The notes beneath the pieces were generated by a model. The model ran no database searches, had not been told where the DNA came from, and was given only the letters and a program-made list of their open reading frames with translations. A DNA stretch of 26,836 bases from Desulfuromonadaceae bacterium (lineage in GTDB: Bacteria; Desulfobacterota; Desulfuromonadia; Desulfuromonadales; SZUA-540): positions 1-26,836 of the forward strand of contig QKGY01000287.1 in the NCBI GenBank assembly GCA_003250235.1, written 5' to 3'. Both the position numbers and the translations under genes were made by a program. Positions 15,347-23,225 of this stretch are shown one piece after another (the first letter of the stretch is position 1; each line of letters starts with the position of its first letter).

Positions 15347-15690
15347 TTATTCGCCAAATTTTTCAATGTCCGATTTGCACTCGATGCAGTATCGGGAAAA
15401 AGGACGTACCTGCAGGCGCCTGGGGTCAATTTCCTCTTCGCAGCGGGCGCAGATGCCGTATTCGCCATTGGCCAGGCGGTCCAGGGCGGCCGAAGCTTCT
15501 GTCTCTGCCCCTCACTGAGATTAAGCAGAACATCACGGCTGTACGTGTTTGCGGCGACATCGCCGATATCGGGAACCCCATTGAGGCCGAGTTCCTGTGA
15601 CGCCGCGTATGCGTCACTGACTTCCTGCATGACGCTGCGTCGCAGCTCGAGAAGTTGTTTTTTGATCTTATCCTGTTCCACCTGGTCCAT
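15347..15690 (-). pseudogene. dksA: DksA/TraR-type zinc-finger protein gene with a frameshift
   Basis: The first part (from ATG 15690) reads as the coiled-coil half of a DksA/TraR protein, ending in YSRDVLLNLSEG. After that the same frame gives unrelated sequence up to 15337, while the frame displaced by one base continues with ETEASAALDRLANGEYGICA and a C4 zinc finger (CARC and CIEC), ending DIEKFGE and TAA at 15347. Adding one base would restore a 114-residue protein; the most likely place is the run of four C's at 15508-15511 (G's in the gene). DksA-like proteins bind the RNA polymerase secondary channel and, with ppGpp, tune transcription. The cause may be a sequencing error, a real mutation or, less likely, recoding. 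The start has AAGGGG at 8 bases. Confidence 0.8.
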
Positions 15691-15719
15691 TCAACGGGCC
15701 CCTTCTCATAGAGTCAACC

Positions 15720-16193
15720 TTAGCGGTTGTGGTACGGTTCGTTGCGAAGAATCGTCATGCCCCGGTAGATCTGCTCGAGCAGAATCAGTCGGGCCATCTG
15801 ATGGGTAAAGGTCATGGCCGAGAGCGACAGGGTGAGATTCCCCCGCTGTCGGACGGCGTTGCTCAGACCGTAGGCGCCCCCGATGACAAAAACCAGTTCC
15901 TGGGTGCCCCGGACCATGTGCCGACCCAGGAGCTCGGCGAAGGTTTCCGAACCCAGGAGGTCTCCCTTTTCATCCAGGACAATGGCGAAGGCATCATCCG
16001 GAATCTTCGCCAGCAGACGCTCCCCTTCCTTTTCACGAATAAATTGCGGGTCCTGCTTTTTGCCCCCCTTTTCCTCTTTGAGCTCAGCGATGGAAAAGGG
16101 GAGATATCGTTGAATCCGGCCGGCGAAATCGTCCGCGCCGTCGCGCAGGTACGATTCCGAGAGGCGACCGACGCACACCAGGCGCAGTTTCAC
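15720..16193 (-). CDS. rlmH: 23S rRNA (pseudouridine-1915 N3) methyltransferase RlmH
   Basis: The 157-residue SPOUT-class enzyme uses S-adenosylmethionine to methylate pseudouridine 1915 in helix 69 of 23S rRNA. Family signs are the N-terminal MKLRLVCVGRL, the central FAIVLDEKGDLLGSETFA, the SAM-binding knot segment VFVIGGAYGLS and the conserved end THQMARLILLEQIYRG followed by NEPYH. Length is exactly that expected. The ATG overlaps the rsfS stop as ATGA, so the two ribosome-related genes are translationally coupled. Confidence 0.97.
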   Translation of the reverse strand: MKLRLVCVGRLSESYLRDGADDFAGRIQRYLPFSIAELKEEKGGKKQDPQFIREKEGERLLAKIPDDAFAIVLDEKGDLLGSETFAELLGRHMVRGTQELVFVIGGAYGLSNAVRQRGNLTLSLSAMTFTHQMARLILLEQIYRGMTILRNEPYHNR

Positions 16194-16570
16194 CGCGCTT
16201 TGGCCTTCTTTTCCCAGTGATACTGTTCGGGGATGTCGATTTCGGCCGCTTCACTCCAGAGGCCGTCCAGGTCGTAGAATTCACGAACCGGTTCCTGAAA
16301 AACATGGACCATGACATCGCCGTAATCGAGCAGAACCCAGCGTCCTTCGTTCATCCCTTCAATGCCAAGGGGCAGGGTGGTGTGTTCCTTTTTGAGTCCG
16401 AGGTGAACCGAGTCGGCAACCGCCTGGACCTGTCTGTCCGATGTGCCGGAGGCAATGACCAGATAATCCGTCAGGGTGGAGATCCCCCGGACTTCCAGGA
16501 TTCGGACGTTGACGGCTTTTTTTTCCAGTGCATAAGCTGCACAGATGATGGCGCGTTCTTTGGATTGCAA
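16190..16570 (-). CDS. rsfS: Ribosome silencing factor RsfS (Iojap family)
   Basis: The 126-residue product binds ribosomal protein L14 and blocks joining of the subunits when nutrients are short. The sequence follows the family closely: QSKERAIICAAYALEKKA, then ISTLTDYLVIASGTSDRQVQA, and the C-terminal WVLLDYGDVMVHVFQEPVREFYDLDGLW. No ATG exists at the family start; the TTG at 16570 giving LQSKER fits best and has AAAGG 11 bases upstream. The open frame extends much further upstream but overlaps nadD and looks unlike protein. The gene starts 17 bases after nadD stops and overlaps rlmH by 4 bases. Confidence 0.93.
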   Translation of the reverse strand: MQSKERAIICAAYALEKKAVNVRILEVRGISTLTDYLVIASGTSDRQVQAVADSVHLGLKKEHTTLPLGIEGMNEGRWVLLDYGDVMVHVFQEPVREFYDLDGLWSEAAEIDIPEQYHWEKKAKAR

Positions 16571-16587
16571 AAGAGAAAAAACCTTTC

Positions 16588-17232
16588 CTAGCCTCCGTAG
16601 AGGCCGTGTTGAAGAATATAGTTTTCCACGGCAGATGGAACGAGGTAGCGGATGGAACGTCCCTGGGCGATCAGCTGGCGAATCCTGGTGGAAGAAATAT
16701 CGAGAAAGGTTTCCTCTAGGAAGTAGACCTGGTTTCCACTGCGATGCCTCAGGGTTTTTGCGGGGCCATGATAGCAGAACTCCTGCCGGATGGCAACGGG
16801 AAGCAGGCCCAGAGGGTCTTCGCAGGCGATCCCAGGCCGTGCCGCCACCACGATGTTGGCCAGTTCGAACAGACGGGGGTACTCCTTCCAAGTGGCGATG
16901 TCCCGGAAAGAGTCCATACCAATTATAAAATAGTAGGATTGCTGCGGATCCTGGTCGCGCAGGATCTGCAGCGTGTGGACGGAATAACTCTTGCCCTGTC
17001 GCCGGCTTTCCAGGTCGGACACCTCGAAAAAAGGGTTTCCACTCGTCGCCGCCTCCACCATGGCCAGCCGATGGGCGAAGGCGATATCCTCGGCGACACT
17101 TTTATGCGGCGGGCTGGCCGCTGGCAAAAAGAGGATGCGGTCCAGGCCGCAGGATTCCCTCACTTCTTCGGCGATGCGAAGGTGGGCGATGTGGATCGGA
17201 TTGAACGTGCCCCCGAGTATGCCGGTTTTCAT
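16588..17232 (-). CDS. nadD: Nicotinate-nucleotide adenylyltransferase
   Basis: The 214-residue nucleotidyltransferase joins ATP and nicotinate mononucleotide to deamido-NAD in NAD synthesis. The N-terminal GILGGTFNPIHIAHL (residues 4-18) contains the nucleotide-binding (H/T)xxH motif, and ISSTRIRQLI near residue 180 is the second phosphate-binding motif. LPAASPPHK and YYFIIGMDSF are also typical. It lies 44 bases after proA and just before rsfS, the usual proA-nadD-rsfS-rlmH order. The ribosome site is weak. Confidence 0.96.
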   Translation of the reverse strand: MKTGILGGTFNPIHIAHLRIAEEVRESCGLDRILFLPAASPPHKSVAEDIAFAHRLAMVEAATSGNPFFEVSDLESRRQGKSYSVHTLQILRDQDPQQSYYFIIGMDSFRDIATWKEYPRLFELANIVVAARPGIACEDPLGLLPVAIRQEFCYHGPAKTLRHRSGNQVYFLEETFLDISSTRIRQLIAQGRSIRYLVPSAVENYILQHGLYGG

Positions 17233-17276
17233 AACGCCATCTGTCCCTGCTTCTGAGGCGGGAACCTCCAGAAGGG

Positions 17277-18533
17277 CTATGCCCTGATCTGTCCGTCGCC
17301 TAGGACAATGAACTTGCGGGTGGTCAGGTCTTCCAGACCCATGGGGCCGAAAGAGTGCAGCTTCGTGGTTGATATGCCGATCTCCGCACCGAGGCCAAGC
17401 TGGTTGCCGTCGGAAAAGCGGGAGGAAGCATTGACCATGATAACGCTGGAATTGACCTCGCGCAGGAAACGCTGGGAGTTTTCATAATCTCGGGTGACGA
17501 TCACCTCGGTGTGCAGGGATCCGTATTTCTGGATATGGGTGATGGCTTCGTCGATATCCTCAACGATACGCACCGCCAGAATGAGATCGAGAAATTCCGC
17601 GCCCCAGTCCTCCTCGGTCGCCTCCTTGATCTGCGGGGCGAACACCCGGGTGAGGGGGCAGCCTCGTAGCTCGACGCCGTGATGGCGCATGGTGGCGACG
17701 ATACGGGGGACGAAGGTCTCGGCGATATCCTTGTGGATCAGCAGAGTTTCCATGGCATTGCAGACCCCGGGGCGCTGAACCTTGGCGTTGACGCAGATCT
17801 TTTCCGCCATGTCGTAATCGGCGCTGGCATCCACGAAGGTGTGACACACCCCCTTGTAGTGCTTGATGACGGGGATGCGCGAGTTCTCGCTGACGAAGCG
17901 GATGAGCCCTTCGCCGCCGCGCGGGATGATGAGATCGATCTCCTCTTCGAGCTTGAGCAGCTCTAGGACCGCGGCACGGTCGGTGACGGGAACAACCTGC
18001 AGAGCCGCCTGAGGGAGGCTCATCTTCTGGAGCTGCTCACGGAGGATGCCACCGATGGCAGTATTGGAATGAATGGCCTCGGAGCCGCCGCGAAGAATGA
18101 CGGCATTGCCGCTCTTCAGGCAAAGCCCGGCCGCGTCAGCCGTCACGTTGGGACGGGACTCGTAGATGATGCCGATGACGCCCAGCGGGATGCGCATCCG
18201 TCCGACCTGAATGCCGTTCGGACGGCGCCACATCCCGGTGATCTCGCCGACCGGGTCTGGCAGGGCGGCCACTTCGCGCAGGCCGTCGGCCATGGCGCCG
18301 ATGCGCTTCTCGTCGAGAACCAGCCGGTCGATCATGGCCGGAGCCATCCCCTTCTCCCGGGCATCGGCCAGGTCTTTCTCGTTGGCTTCGATCAGGGTGC
18401 CGGCCTGGGCTTGCAGGGCATTCGCCATCTTTTCCAGCAGATCGTTCTTGACCGCCGAGGAGAGTCGGGCCATGACCCGGCCGGCGTCTTTGGCGTCACG
18501 GGCCAGTTGGAGCATCTTCTCTGCCATGTTCAT
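17277..18533 (-). CDS. proA: Gamma-glutamyl phosphate reductase (glutamate-5-semialdehyde dehydrogenase)
   Basis: The 418-residue NADPH-dependent enzyme carries out the second step of proline synthesis, reducing glutamyl-5-phosphate to the semialdehyde. It is an aldehyde-dehydrogenase-fold protein with the catalytic cysteine C258 in QRPGVCNAMETLLIH, the cofactor region GIIYESRPNVTADAAGLCLKS (split across residues 121-141) and the C-terminal GPMGLEDLTT. The ATG at 18533 has AAGGAGG at 5 bases. It follows proB by 71 bases and should form a complex or metabolic channel with it, because the phosphate intermediate is unstable. Confidence 0.97.
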   Translation of the reverse strand: MNMAEKMLQLARDAKDAGRVMARLSSAVKNDLLEKMANALQAQAGTLIEANEKDLADAREKGMAPAMIDRLVLDEKRIGAMADGLREVAALPDPVGEITGMWRRPNGIQVGRMRIPLGVIGIIYESRPNVTADAAGLCLKSGNAVILRGGSEAIHSNTAIGGILREQLQKMSLPQAALQVVPVTDRAAVLELLKLEEEIDLIIPRGGEGLIRFVSENSRIPVIKHYKGVCHTFVDASADYDMAEKICVNAKVQRPGVCNAMETLLIHKDIAETFVPRIVATMRHHGVELRGCPLTRVFAPQIKEATEEDWGAEFLDLILAVRIVEDIDEAITHIQKYGSLHTEVIVTRDYENSQRFLREVNSSVIMVNASSRFSDGNQLGLGAEIGISTTKLHSFGPMGLEDLTTRKFIVLGDGQIRA

Positions 18534-18604
18534 ATCAGCCTCCTTGCATGCGTCGCTGCCCCGGTCTTGAAAAGGGGAGTCCGGGGGCGGACCTGTCGGT
18601 GGGA

Positions 18605-19726
18605 TCAGCTGTTGAGGACCAGATTGTCCCGATGAATGATTTCGTCGCCGTACTTGTAGCCGAGAATTTTTTCGATCTCGGAAGATTTCTTGCCCATGAT
18701 CGGCAGCAGTTCCGTCAGGGAGTAATTAATGACCCCCTGGCCAAGTTCCTCGCCTTCGAGCGTGCACAACCTCACGGCATCGCCGCGGTCGAAACCGCCG
18801 TCAACCCCTTTGACCCCCGAAGGGAGCAAGCTTTTATGCCCATCCAGCAGGGCGCGTACCGCTCCCTCGTCGATGAACAGTTTGCCGCGCGGCTTTTTAG
18901 TGAAGGCGATCCAGTGTTTCTTGGCAGCCATGCGGTTGCTGGCGGGAAGAAAGTAGGTGCCCACTTCTTCGCCGTCGAACAGCCGTATCAGGTTGTTGGG
19001 GACAGTCCCGTTGACGATGGCCGTTCCGACACCATAAAGGCAGGCCTTCTTGGCCGCCTTGAGCTTTGTAGCCATCCCCCCCGTGCCGACCGTGTTCGCC
19101 GAGCCCCCGGCCATCCCTTCGATTTCGGCGGTGATGCGTTCGACCACGGGGATGAGCTGGGCCTGGGGGTCCCTTCTCGGGTCGCGGTCGTACAGGCCGT
19201 TGACGTCGGAGAGGATTACCAGCAGGTTGGCTTCCACCAGGTTGGTGACCATGGCGGAGAGATTGTCGTTGTCGCCGAAGCGGATTTCATCGACGACGAC
19301 GGTGTCGTTTTCGTTGATGATGGGGATAATACGATGATCCAGGAGGGTCATCAGGGTATTGCGGGCGTTGAGATAACGCCTGCGGTTGGCCAGGTCGTCA
19401 CGGGTGAGCAGCACCTGGGCGACGGTGCGCCCCTGTTCGAGAAAGGCATCCTTGTAGGCGCGCATCAGACGGGTCTGACCGATGGCCGCGGCGGCCTGTT
19501 TCAACGGGATGGTCGGGGGACGGCCGTGGATGCCGAGAGCCCCCTTGCCGGCCGCAACGGCCCCGGAGGAGACGAGAATCACCTCGAAGCCCCGGTCGAT
19601 CAGCTGGCCAACGCTCTGGCTCAATCCCGTGACAATCGAGGCATCCAACCCTTCCTCGGTGGAGATGACACCGCTTCCAATTTTGACGACAACGCGTCGG
19701 ACATGGGAGAGCAGATTCTTGATCAT
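18605..19726 (-). CDS. proB: Glutamate 5-kinase
   Basis: The 373-residue enzyme phosphorylates glutamate with ATP, the first and proline-inhibited step of proline synthesis. The amino-acid-kinase domain (about 8-260) shows VVVKIGSGVI (12-21), LVSSGAVAAGKGALG (51-65), INENDTVVVDEIRFGDND (137-154) and GTGGMATKLKAAKKA (214-228). A C-terminal PUA domain (about 278-360) follows. The ATG at 19726 starts the family N-terminus (MIKNLLSHVRRVVVKIG) although its ribosome site is poor; the longer open frame upstream overlaps obg and is not credible. It is downstream of obg and upstream of proA. Confidence 0.96.
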   Translation of the reverse strand: MIKNLLSHVRRVVVKIGSGVISTEEGLDASIVTGLSQSVGQLIDRGFEVILVSSGAVAAGKGALGIHGRPPTIPLKQAAAAIGQTRLMRAYKDAFLEQGRTVAQVLLTRDDLANRRRYLNARNTLMTLLDHRIIPIINENDTVVVDEIRFGDNDNLSAMVTNLVEANLLVILSDVNGLYDRDPRRDPQAQLIPVVERITAEIEGMAGGSANTVGTGGMATKLKAAKKACLYGVGTAIVNGTVPNNLIRLFDGEEVGTYFLPASNRMAAKKHWIAFTKKPRGKLFIDEGAVRALLDGHKSLLPSGVKGVDGGFDRGDAVRLCTLEGEELGQGVINYSLTELLPIMGKKSSEIEKILGYKYGDEIIHRDNLVLNS

Positions 19727-19802
19727 GGCTGCTTGTGTTCTAAAAGTAGTTGAATTTACGCGAAAAAACAGGGAGTAATCATACCGTCCGTCTGGGGGGC
19801 TG

Positions 19803-20840
19803 TCAAGCTTCCGTCCCCGGGTTTTCCGCGGCGGTTGAACGACGGCTCTCCAGTTCCCGGCCAATGCTTTCCACCAGATCCTGAACCCCCTCGCCGGTAA
19901 CGGCCGAGAGGGCAAAAACCCGATAACCCAGCCCCTCAAAGTAGGTGCGGACTTGAGGTACCTGCTCCCGGACTTCGGTGATGTCGAGCTTGGTGAGCAC
20001 GACGAACTGGGTTTTCTTCATCATCTCGGGGTTATGGTGTTCCAGCTCGCGATTGATGATGCGGAAATTTTCCAGGGGATCGCCCGGCTGCATGCCGGAG
20101 AGATCGACGAGATGGAGAAACAGGTCGGTTCTCTCGACATGGCGGAGAAAACGGGTGCCAAGCCCCTGACCGTCGCTGGCACCTTCGATCAGGCCGGGAA
20201 TGTCGGCCATGACGAAGGTTTTGTAGCCCCCATAACGTACCACGCCGAGATTGGGAACCAAGGTGGTGAAGGGGTAATCGGCGATCTTCGGCCGGGCCGC
20301 CGAGGTGGCGGCGATCAGCGTGGACTTGCCGGCATTGGGCAGGCCCACCAGTCCGACGTCGGCAAGAAGTTTGAGTTCAAGACGCAGGGTGCGTTCTTCC
20401 CCCTCGGTGCCAGGTTGGGCGTGACGCGGTGCCCGGTTGGTGCTGGTGGTGAAGCGGGCGTTTCCGCGGCCTCCCATCCCCCCTTTGAGCAGGAGGACCC
20501 TCTGCCCGGTTTCGGTAAGATCCGCCAGCAGCTCTTCGCTGTCGGCATCGTAGATCAGGGTGCCGGGAGGAACATGGATGTTGAGGGTCTCACCGGACTT
20601 GCCATGCATGTTCTTGCCCATGCCATGGCCTCCCCGTTCGGCTTTGTAATGAACCTTGTAGCGGAAGTCGAGCAGGGTCGAGAGATTGGTGTCGACCTCA
20701 AAATAGATGTCGCCGCCGTGACCGCCGTCGCCGCCGTCGGGGCCTCCCATGGGGACAAACTTTTCCCGCCGGAAGGAAACGCAGCCACGGCCACCATCAC
20801 CCGCCTTGGCGAAGATTTTGACTGAATCAACGAAACGCAT
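19803..20840 (-). CDS. obgE: GTPase Obg/CgtA
   Basis: The 345-residue GTPase acts in late 50S ribosome assembly and stress signalling. The N-terminal glycine-rich Obg fold (1-158) is clear: MRFVDSVKIFAKAGDGGRGC and GGPDGGDGGHGGD. The G domain has G1 GLPNAGKST (166-174), G2 around TTLVPNLG (192-199), G3 DIPG (213-216), G4 TKLD (283-286) and G5 SAVTGEG (312-318). The C-terminus is short, so the acidic tail of E. coli ObgE is nearly absent. AGGG lies 7 bases before the ATG. A terminator separates it from rpmA, so it probably has its own promoter or depends on readthrough. Confidence 0.97.
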   Translation of the reverse strand: MRFVDSVKIFAKAGDGGRGCVSFRREKFVPMGGPDGGDGGHGGDIYFEVDTNLSTLLDFRYKVHYKAERGGHGMGKNMHGKSGETLNIHVPPGTLIYDADSEELLADLTETGQRVLLLKGGMGGRGNARFTTSTNRAPRHAQPGTEGEERTLRLELKLLADVGLVGLPNAGKSTLIAATSAARPKIADYPFTTLVPNLGVVRYGGYKTFVMADIPGLIEGASDGQGLGTRFLRHVERTDLFLHLVDLSGMQPGDPLENFRIINRELEHHNPEMMKKTQFVVLTKLDITEVREQVPQVRTYFEGLGYRVFALSAVTGEGVQDLVESIGRELESRRSTAAENPGTEA

Positions 20841-20869
20841 TTAAAAACCCTGCCTGTTCCTGATAGGAG

Positions 20870-20898
20870 GAAGACGCCGGGAACCTTTCCCGGTCTTC
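20870..20898 (-). repeat. Stable hairpin in the obg leader
   Basis: GAAGAC and CGGGAA on the left pair with TTCCCG and GTCTTC on the right, with two extra bases (GC) in the left arm and a CCT loop. No T-run follows, so it is unlikely to be a terminator. It lies 30 bases upstream of the obg start codon and 30 bases after the rpmA terminator, so it could be part of the 5' leader of the obg transcript. Confidence 0.5.
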
Positions 20899-20931
20899 AT
20901 GCCTGCATTGCCGCTAGTGCATTTTTACCAT

Positions 20932-20965
20932 AAAAAAACCCGAAGTTCTGTTGGCGAACCTCGGG
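20932..20965 (-). terminator. Rho-independent terminator of rplU-rpmA
   Basis: On the minus strand the stem CCCGAGGTTC / GAACTTCGGG (arms 20956-20965 and 20939-20948, one mismatch) around a 7-base loop is followed by seven T's. It is about 33 bases after the rpmA stop and ends the ribosomal protein transcript. Confidence 0.9.
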
Positions 20966-20997
20966 CTTTTCATTGGTTGGATCTTACGGAAGAACGA

Positions 20998-21252
20998 TCA
21001 GTCAGCGTAAACGCTGATTTTCTGGCGATCTTTACCTTTGCGCTCGAACTTGACTTTACCGTCAATCAGAGCGTACAGGGTGTAATCCTTGCCGCAGCCC
21101 ACGTTGTTGCCGGGGTGAAAGGTGGTGCCGCGCTGCCGGACCAGGATGGAGCCGGACGTTACGTTTTCGCCACCGAAGCGCTTGACGCCCAAGCGTTTAC
21201 CCGCGCTGTCCCGGCCGTTACGGGAGCTACCAACGCCTTTTTTGTGTGCCAT
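20998..21252 (-). CDS. rpmA: 50S ribosomal protein L27
   Basis: The 84-residue protein sits near the peptidyl-transferase centre; its flexible N-terminus reaches the tRNA ends. The sequence begins MAHKKGVGSSRNGRDS and contains GNNVGCGKDYTLYALIDG, as in proteobacterial L27. There is no cleavable N-terminal extension of the Firmicutes type. It starts 11 bases after rplU, with GGAGA ahead, and is followed by a terminator. Confidence 0.98.
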   Translation of the reverse strand: MAHKKGVGSSRNGRDSAGKRLGVKRFGGENVTSGSILVRQRGTTFHPGNNVGCGKDYTLYALIDGKVKFERKGKDRQKISVYAD

Positions 21253-21263
21253 GGGAAATCTCC

Positions 21264-21572
21264 TTACGCCTCAATACCTGTAATTTTCAGGCGAGTGATG
21301 GGCTGACGGTGTCCATTGGTTTTGCGAAAGCCTTTGCGTCGTCTGGAATGGAAGACAAGAATCTTCTTGTCTTTGTCCTGCTCGACGATCTGCGCTTTTA
21401 CTTTCGCGCCTGGCAATAGAGGTGCTCCGATTTTAACCTCTTCTCCGCCAACCATGAGGACCTCGGTCAGCTCGATGGAATCCCCCACCGCGCCTTCCAG
21501 TTTCTCGACCTTTACCTGGTCGCCTTCGGATACTTTGTACTGTTTCCCTCCGGTTTTGATCACCGCGTACAT
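21264..21572 (-). CDS. rplU: 50S ribosomal protein L21
   Basis: The 102-residue protein binds 23S rRNA in the large subunit. MYAVIKTGGKQYKV at the start and KRRKGFRKTNGHRQPITRLKI-type basic C-terminus (positions about 77-98) identify it. GAGGTGA lies 9 bases before the ATG. It follows rng by 59 bases; a -10-like TATAGT overlaps the end of rng but I could not find a convincing -35, so it may also be cotranscribed with rng. Confidence 0.98.
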   Translation of the reverse strand: MYAVIKTGGKQYKVSEGDQVKVEKLEGAVGDSIELTEVLMVGGEEVKIGAPLLPGAKVKAQIVEQDKDKKILVFHSRRRKGFRKTNGHRQPITRLKITGIEA

Positions 21573-21631
21573 ATGTCTTTCACCTCACTCTCTCTTTATG
21601 CTTTTTAGACAGGTAACGCGGCACTATAGGA

Positions 21632-23152
21632 TCAATCCGGGCCCACCAGAATATCGAACTGTTCGATGTGGTAGTTGGGGCGCACCGTAATACTGATCTG
21701 TTTTTCGAACAGTCTCTCCAGCTCTTCGAGCCCGTGACGCTCCTCGTCATAGAGCAGGGCGGCGATATCGGGGTGCACCTGCAGGGTGAGCCGGTAGCCG
21801 GGAAGATCGCGAATTTCACGGCGCAGTTCCCGGAACACCTCATAGACCATGGTGGTGCGGCTTTTTACATAGCCTTTTCCTTCACAGTAGGGGCAGGGTT
21901 CGCAGAGGGTGCGGCCGATACTTTCGCGTACCCGCTTGCGGGTCATCTCTACGAGGCCGAGCTCGCTGATCTTCAGGATGTTGGTCTTGCTCTTGTCGTT
22001 TTTCAGGGCCTCTTCCAGAGCCGAGTGCACCTTTTCCCGATGCAGTTCCTTCTCCATGTCGATGAAATCGATGATGATCAGGCCGCCGATGTTACGCAGT
22101 CGCAGCTGAAAGGCAATTTCCTTGACCGCCTCGAGGTTGGTCTTGAGAATGGTGTCTTCGAGGTTGTGTTTGCCGACGAAACGGCCGGTGTTCACATCGA
22201 TGGCGGTCAGCGCTTCGGTCTGTTCGATGATGATGTAGCCGCCGCTTTTGAGCCAGACCTTGCGGCCCAGGGCCCGGGCGATTTCAACCTCCAGCCCGAA
22301 GGCGTCGAAGATAGGCTCGTCCTGGTCATACAGCTCGATGGTGACATTGAGCTTGGGCATGAAGGTGCCAAGAAAACGCACGATTTTATCGTACTCCTCC
22401 TGGGAGTCGACGACGATACGGCGGACGTCTTCGGTCAGGATATCCCGTAGCACCTTGCTGGTGACATCGAGGTCGGAGTGAATCAGGGAGGGAGCTTTCT
22501 TGTTCTCCTTGCGCTTTGCGATGTCCTTCCAGAGACCCAGCAGGAACTCAACGTCAGCCCTCAAGTCCTCCTCGCTTTTGCCTTCGGCGGCGGTGCGAAC
22601 GATAAATCCGGTCCCCTTGGGACGGATGCTCTCGATAATGCCCCTGAGCCGGTCCTTTTCCTGCTCGTTTTCAATCCGGCGCGAGATGCCGATGTGATCG
22701 ACGGTCGGCATGAACACCAGGTGACGGCCGGGCAGGGAGATGTGCGAGGTAATCCGGGCTCCTTTGGTGCCGATCGGCTCCTTGGCGACCTGGGCCAGGA
22801 TGGTCTGGCCTTCCTGAAGCAGGTCCTCGATGGGGGGGAGGGGCGGCCGTTCGTCGTCTTCTCCGCCTTCGGACGGTTTGGCGTGATGGCTTGCCCCTTC
22901 GATGAACTGCTCGACGGCTTCCATTTCGTCGAGGACGTCGGCGACGTAGAGAAAAGCGGCCTTTTCCAGGCCGATGTCGACGAATGCCGCTTGCATGCCG
23001 GGCAGGACGCGAATGACGCGTCCTTGATAAATGTTGCCCACGATCCCCCGTTCCCGGGTGCGCTCGATGTAAAGTTCGGCGATGTGCCCGCTCTCCAGCA
23101 GAGCGACACGGGTCTCGTGGGAGGTGGTGTTGATGACCAGTTCCTTGGTCAT
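21632..23152 (-). CDS. rng: Ribonuclease G (RNase E/G family)
   Basis: The 506-residue endoribonuclease processes 16S rRNA 5' ends and decays mRNA. It has an S1 RNA-binding domain at about 36-125 with an acidic, proline-rich insertion (about 88-108), an RNase H-like and 5'-sensor region, and the DNase I-like catalytic domain with the metal aspartates D319 (TAIDVNTG) and D362 (IIIDFIDM). The zinc-link cysteines are in CEPCPYC (417-423). It lacks the long C-terminal scaffold of RNase E, so RNase G is the better name. GGGAGG is 4 bases before the ATG. The location between the radical SAM gene and rplU is the common arrangement. Confidence 0.95.
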   Translation of the reverse strand: MTKELVINTTSHETRVALLESGHIAELYIERTRERGIVGNIYQGRVIRVLPGMQAAFVDIGLEKAAFLYVADVLDEMEAVEQFIEGASHHAKPSEGGEDDERPPLPPIEDLLQEGQTILAQVAKEPIGTKGARITSHISLPGRHLVFMPTVDHIGISRRIENEQEKDRLRGIIESIRPKGTGFIVRTAAEGKSEEDLRADVEFLLGLWKDIAKRKENKKAPSLIHSDLDVTSKVLRDILTEDVRRIVVDSQEEYDKIVRFLGTFMPKLNVTIELYDQDEPIFDAFGLEVEIARALGRKVWLKSGGYIIIEQTEALTAIDVNTGRFVGKHNLEDTILKTNLEAVKEIAFQLRLRNIGGLIIIDFIDMEKELHREKVHSALEEALKNDKSKTNILKISELGLVEMTRKRVRESIGRTLCEPCPYCEGKGYVKSRTTMVYEVFRELRREIRDLPGYRLTLQVHPDIAALLYDEERHGLEELERLFEKQISITVRPNYHIEQFDILVGPD

Positions 23153-23225
23153 GGCGCCTCCCTGAAAAGAAAAATGGTTAAAACGATAAAATATGTAAAA
23201 GCGTTAAAAGCGTGTTTATGGCGTC

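Noticed and set aside
15337..15507. C-terminal part of the 117-codon frame of the dksA region
   Set aside because: It is the out-of-frame reading of the zinc-finger part; the other phase carries the conserved cysteines.
16571..16891. Upstream extension of the rsfS reading frame
   Set aside because: It overlaps nadD in another frame and is unlike the RsfS N-terminus.
18548..19753. 401-codon plus-strand open frame
   Set aside because: Antisense to proB, which is certain from its motifs; the plus-strand product looks random.
19727..19939. Upstream extension of the proB reading frame
   Set aside because: It overlaps the 3' end of obg and precedes the conserved ProB N-terminus.
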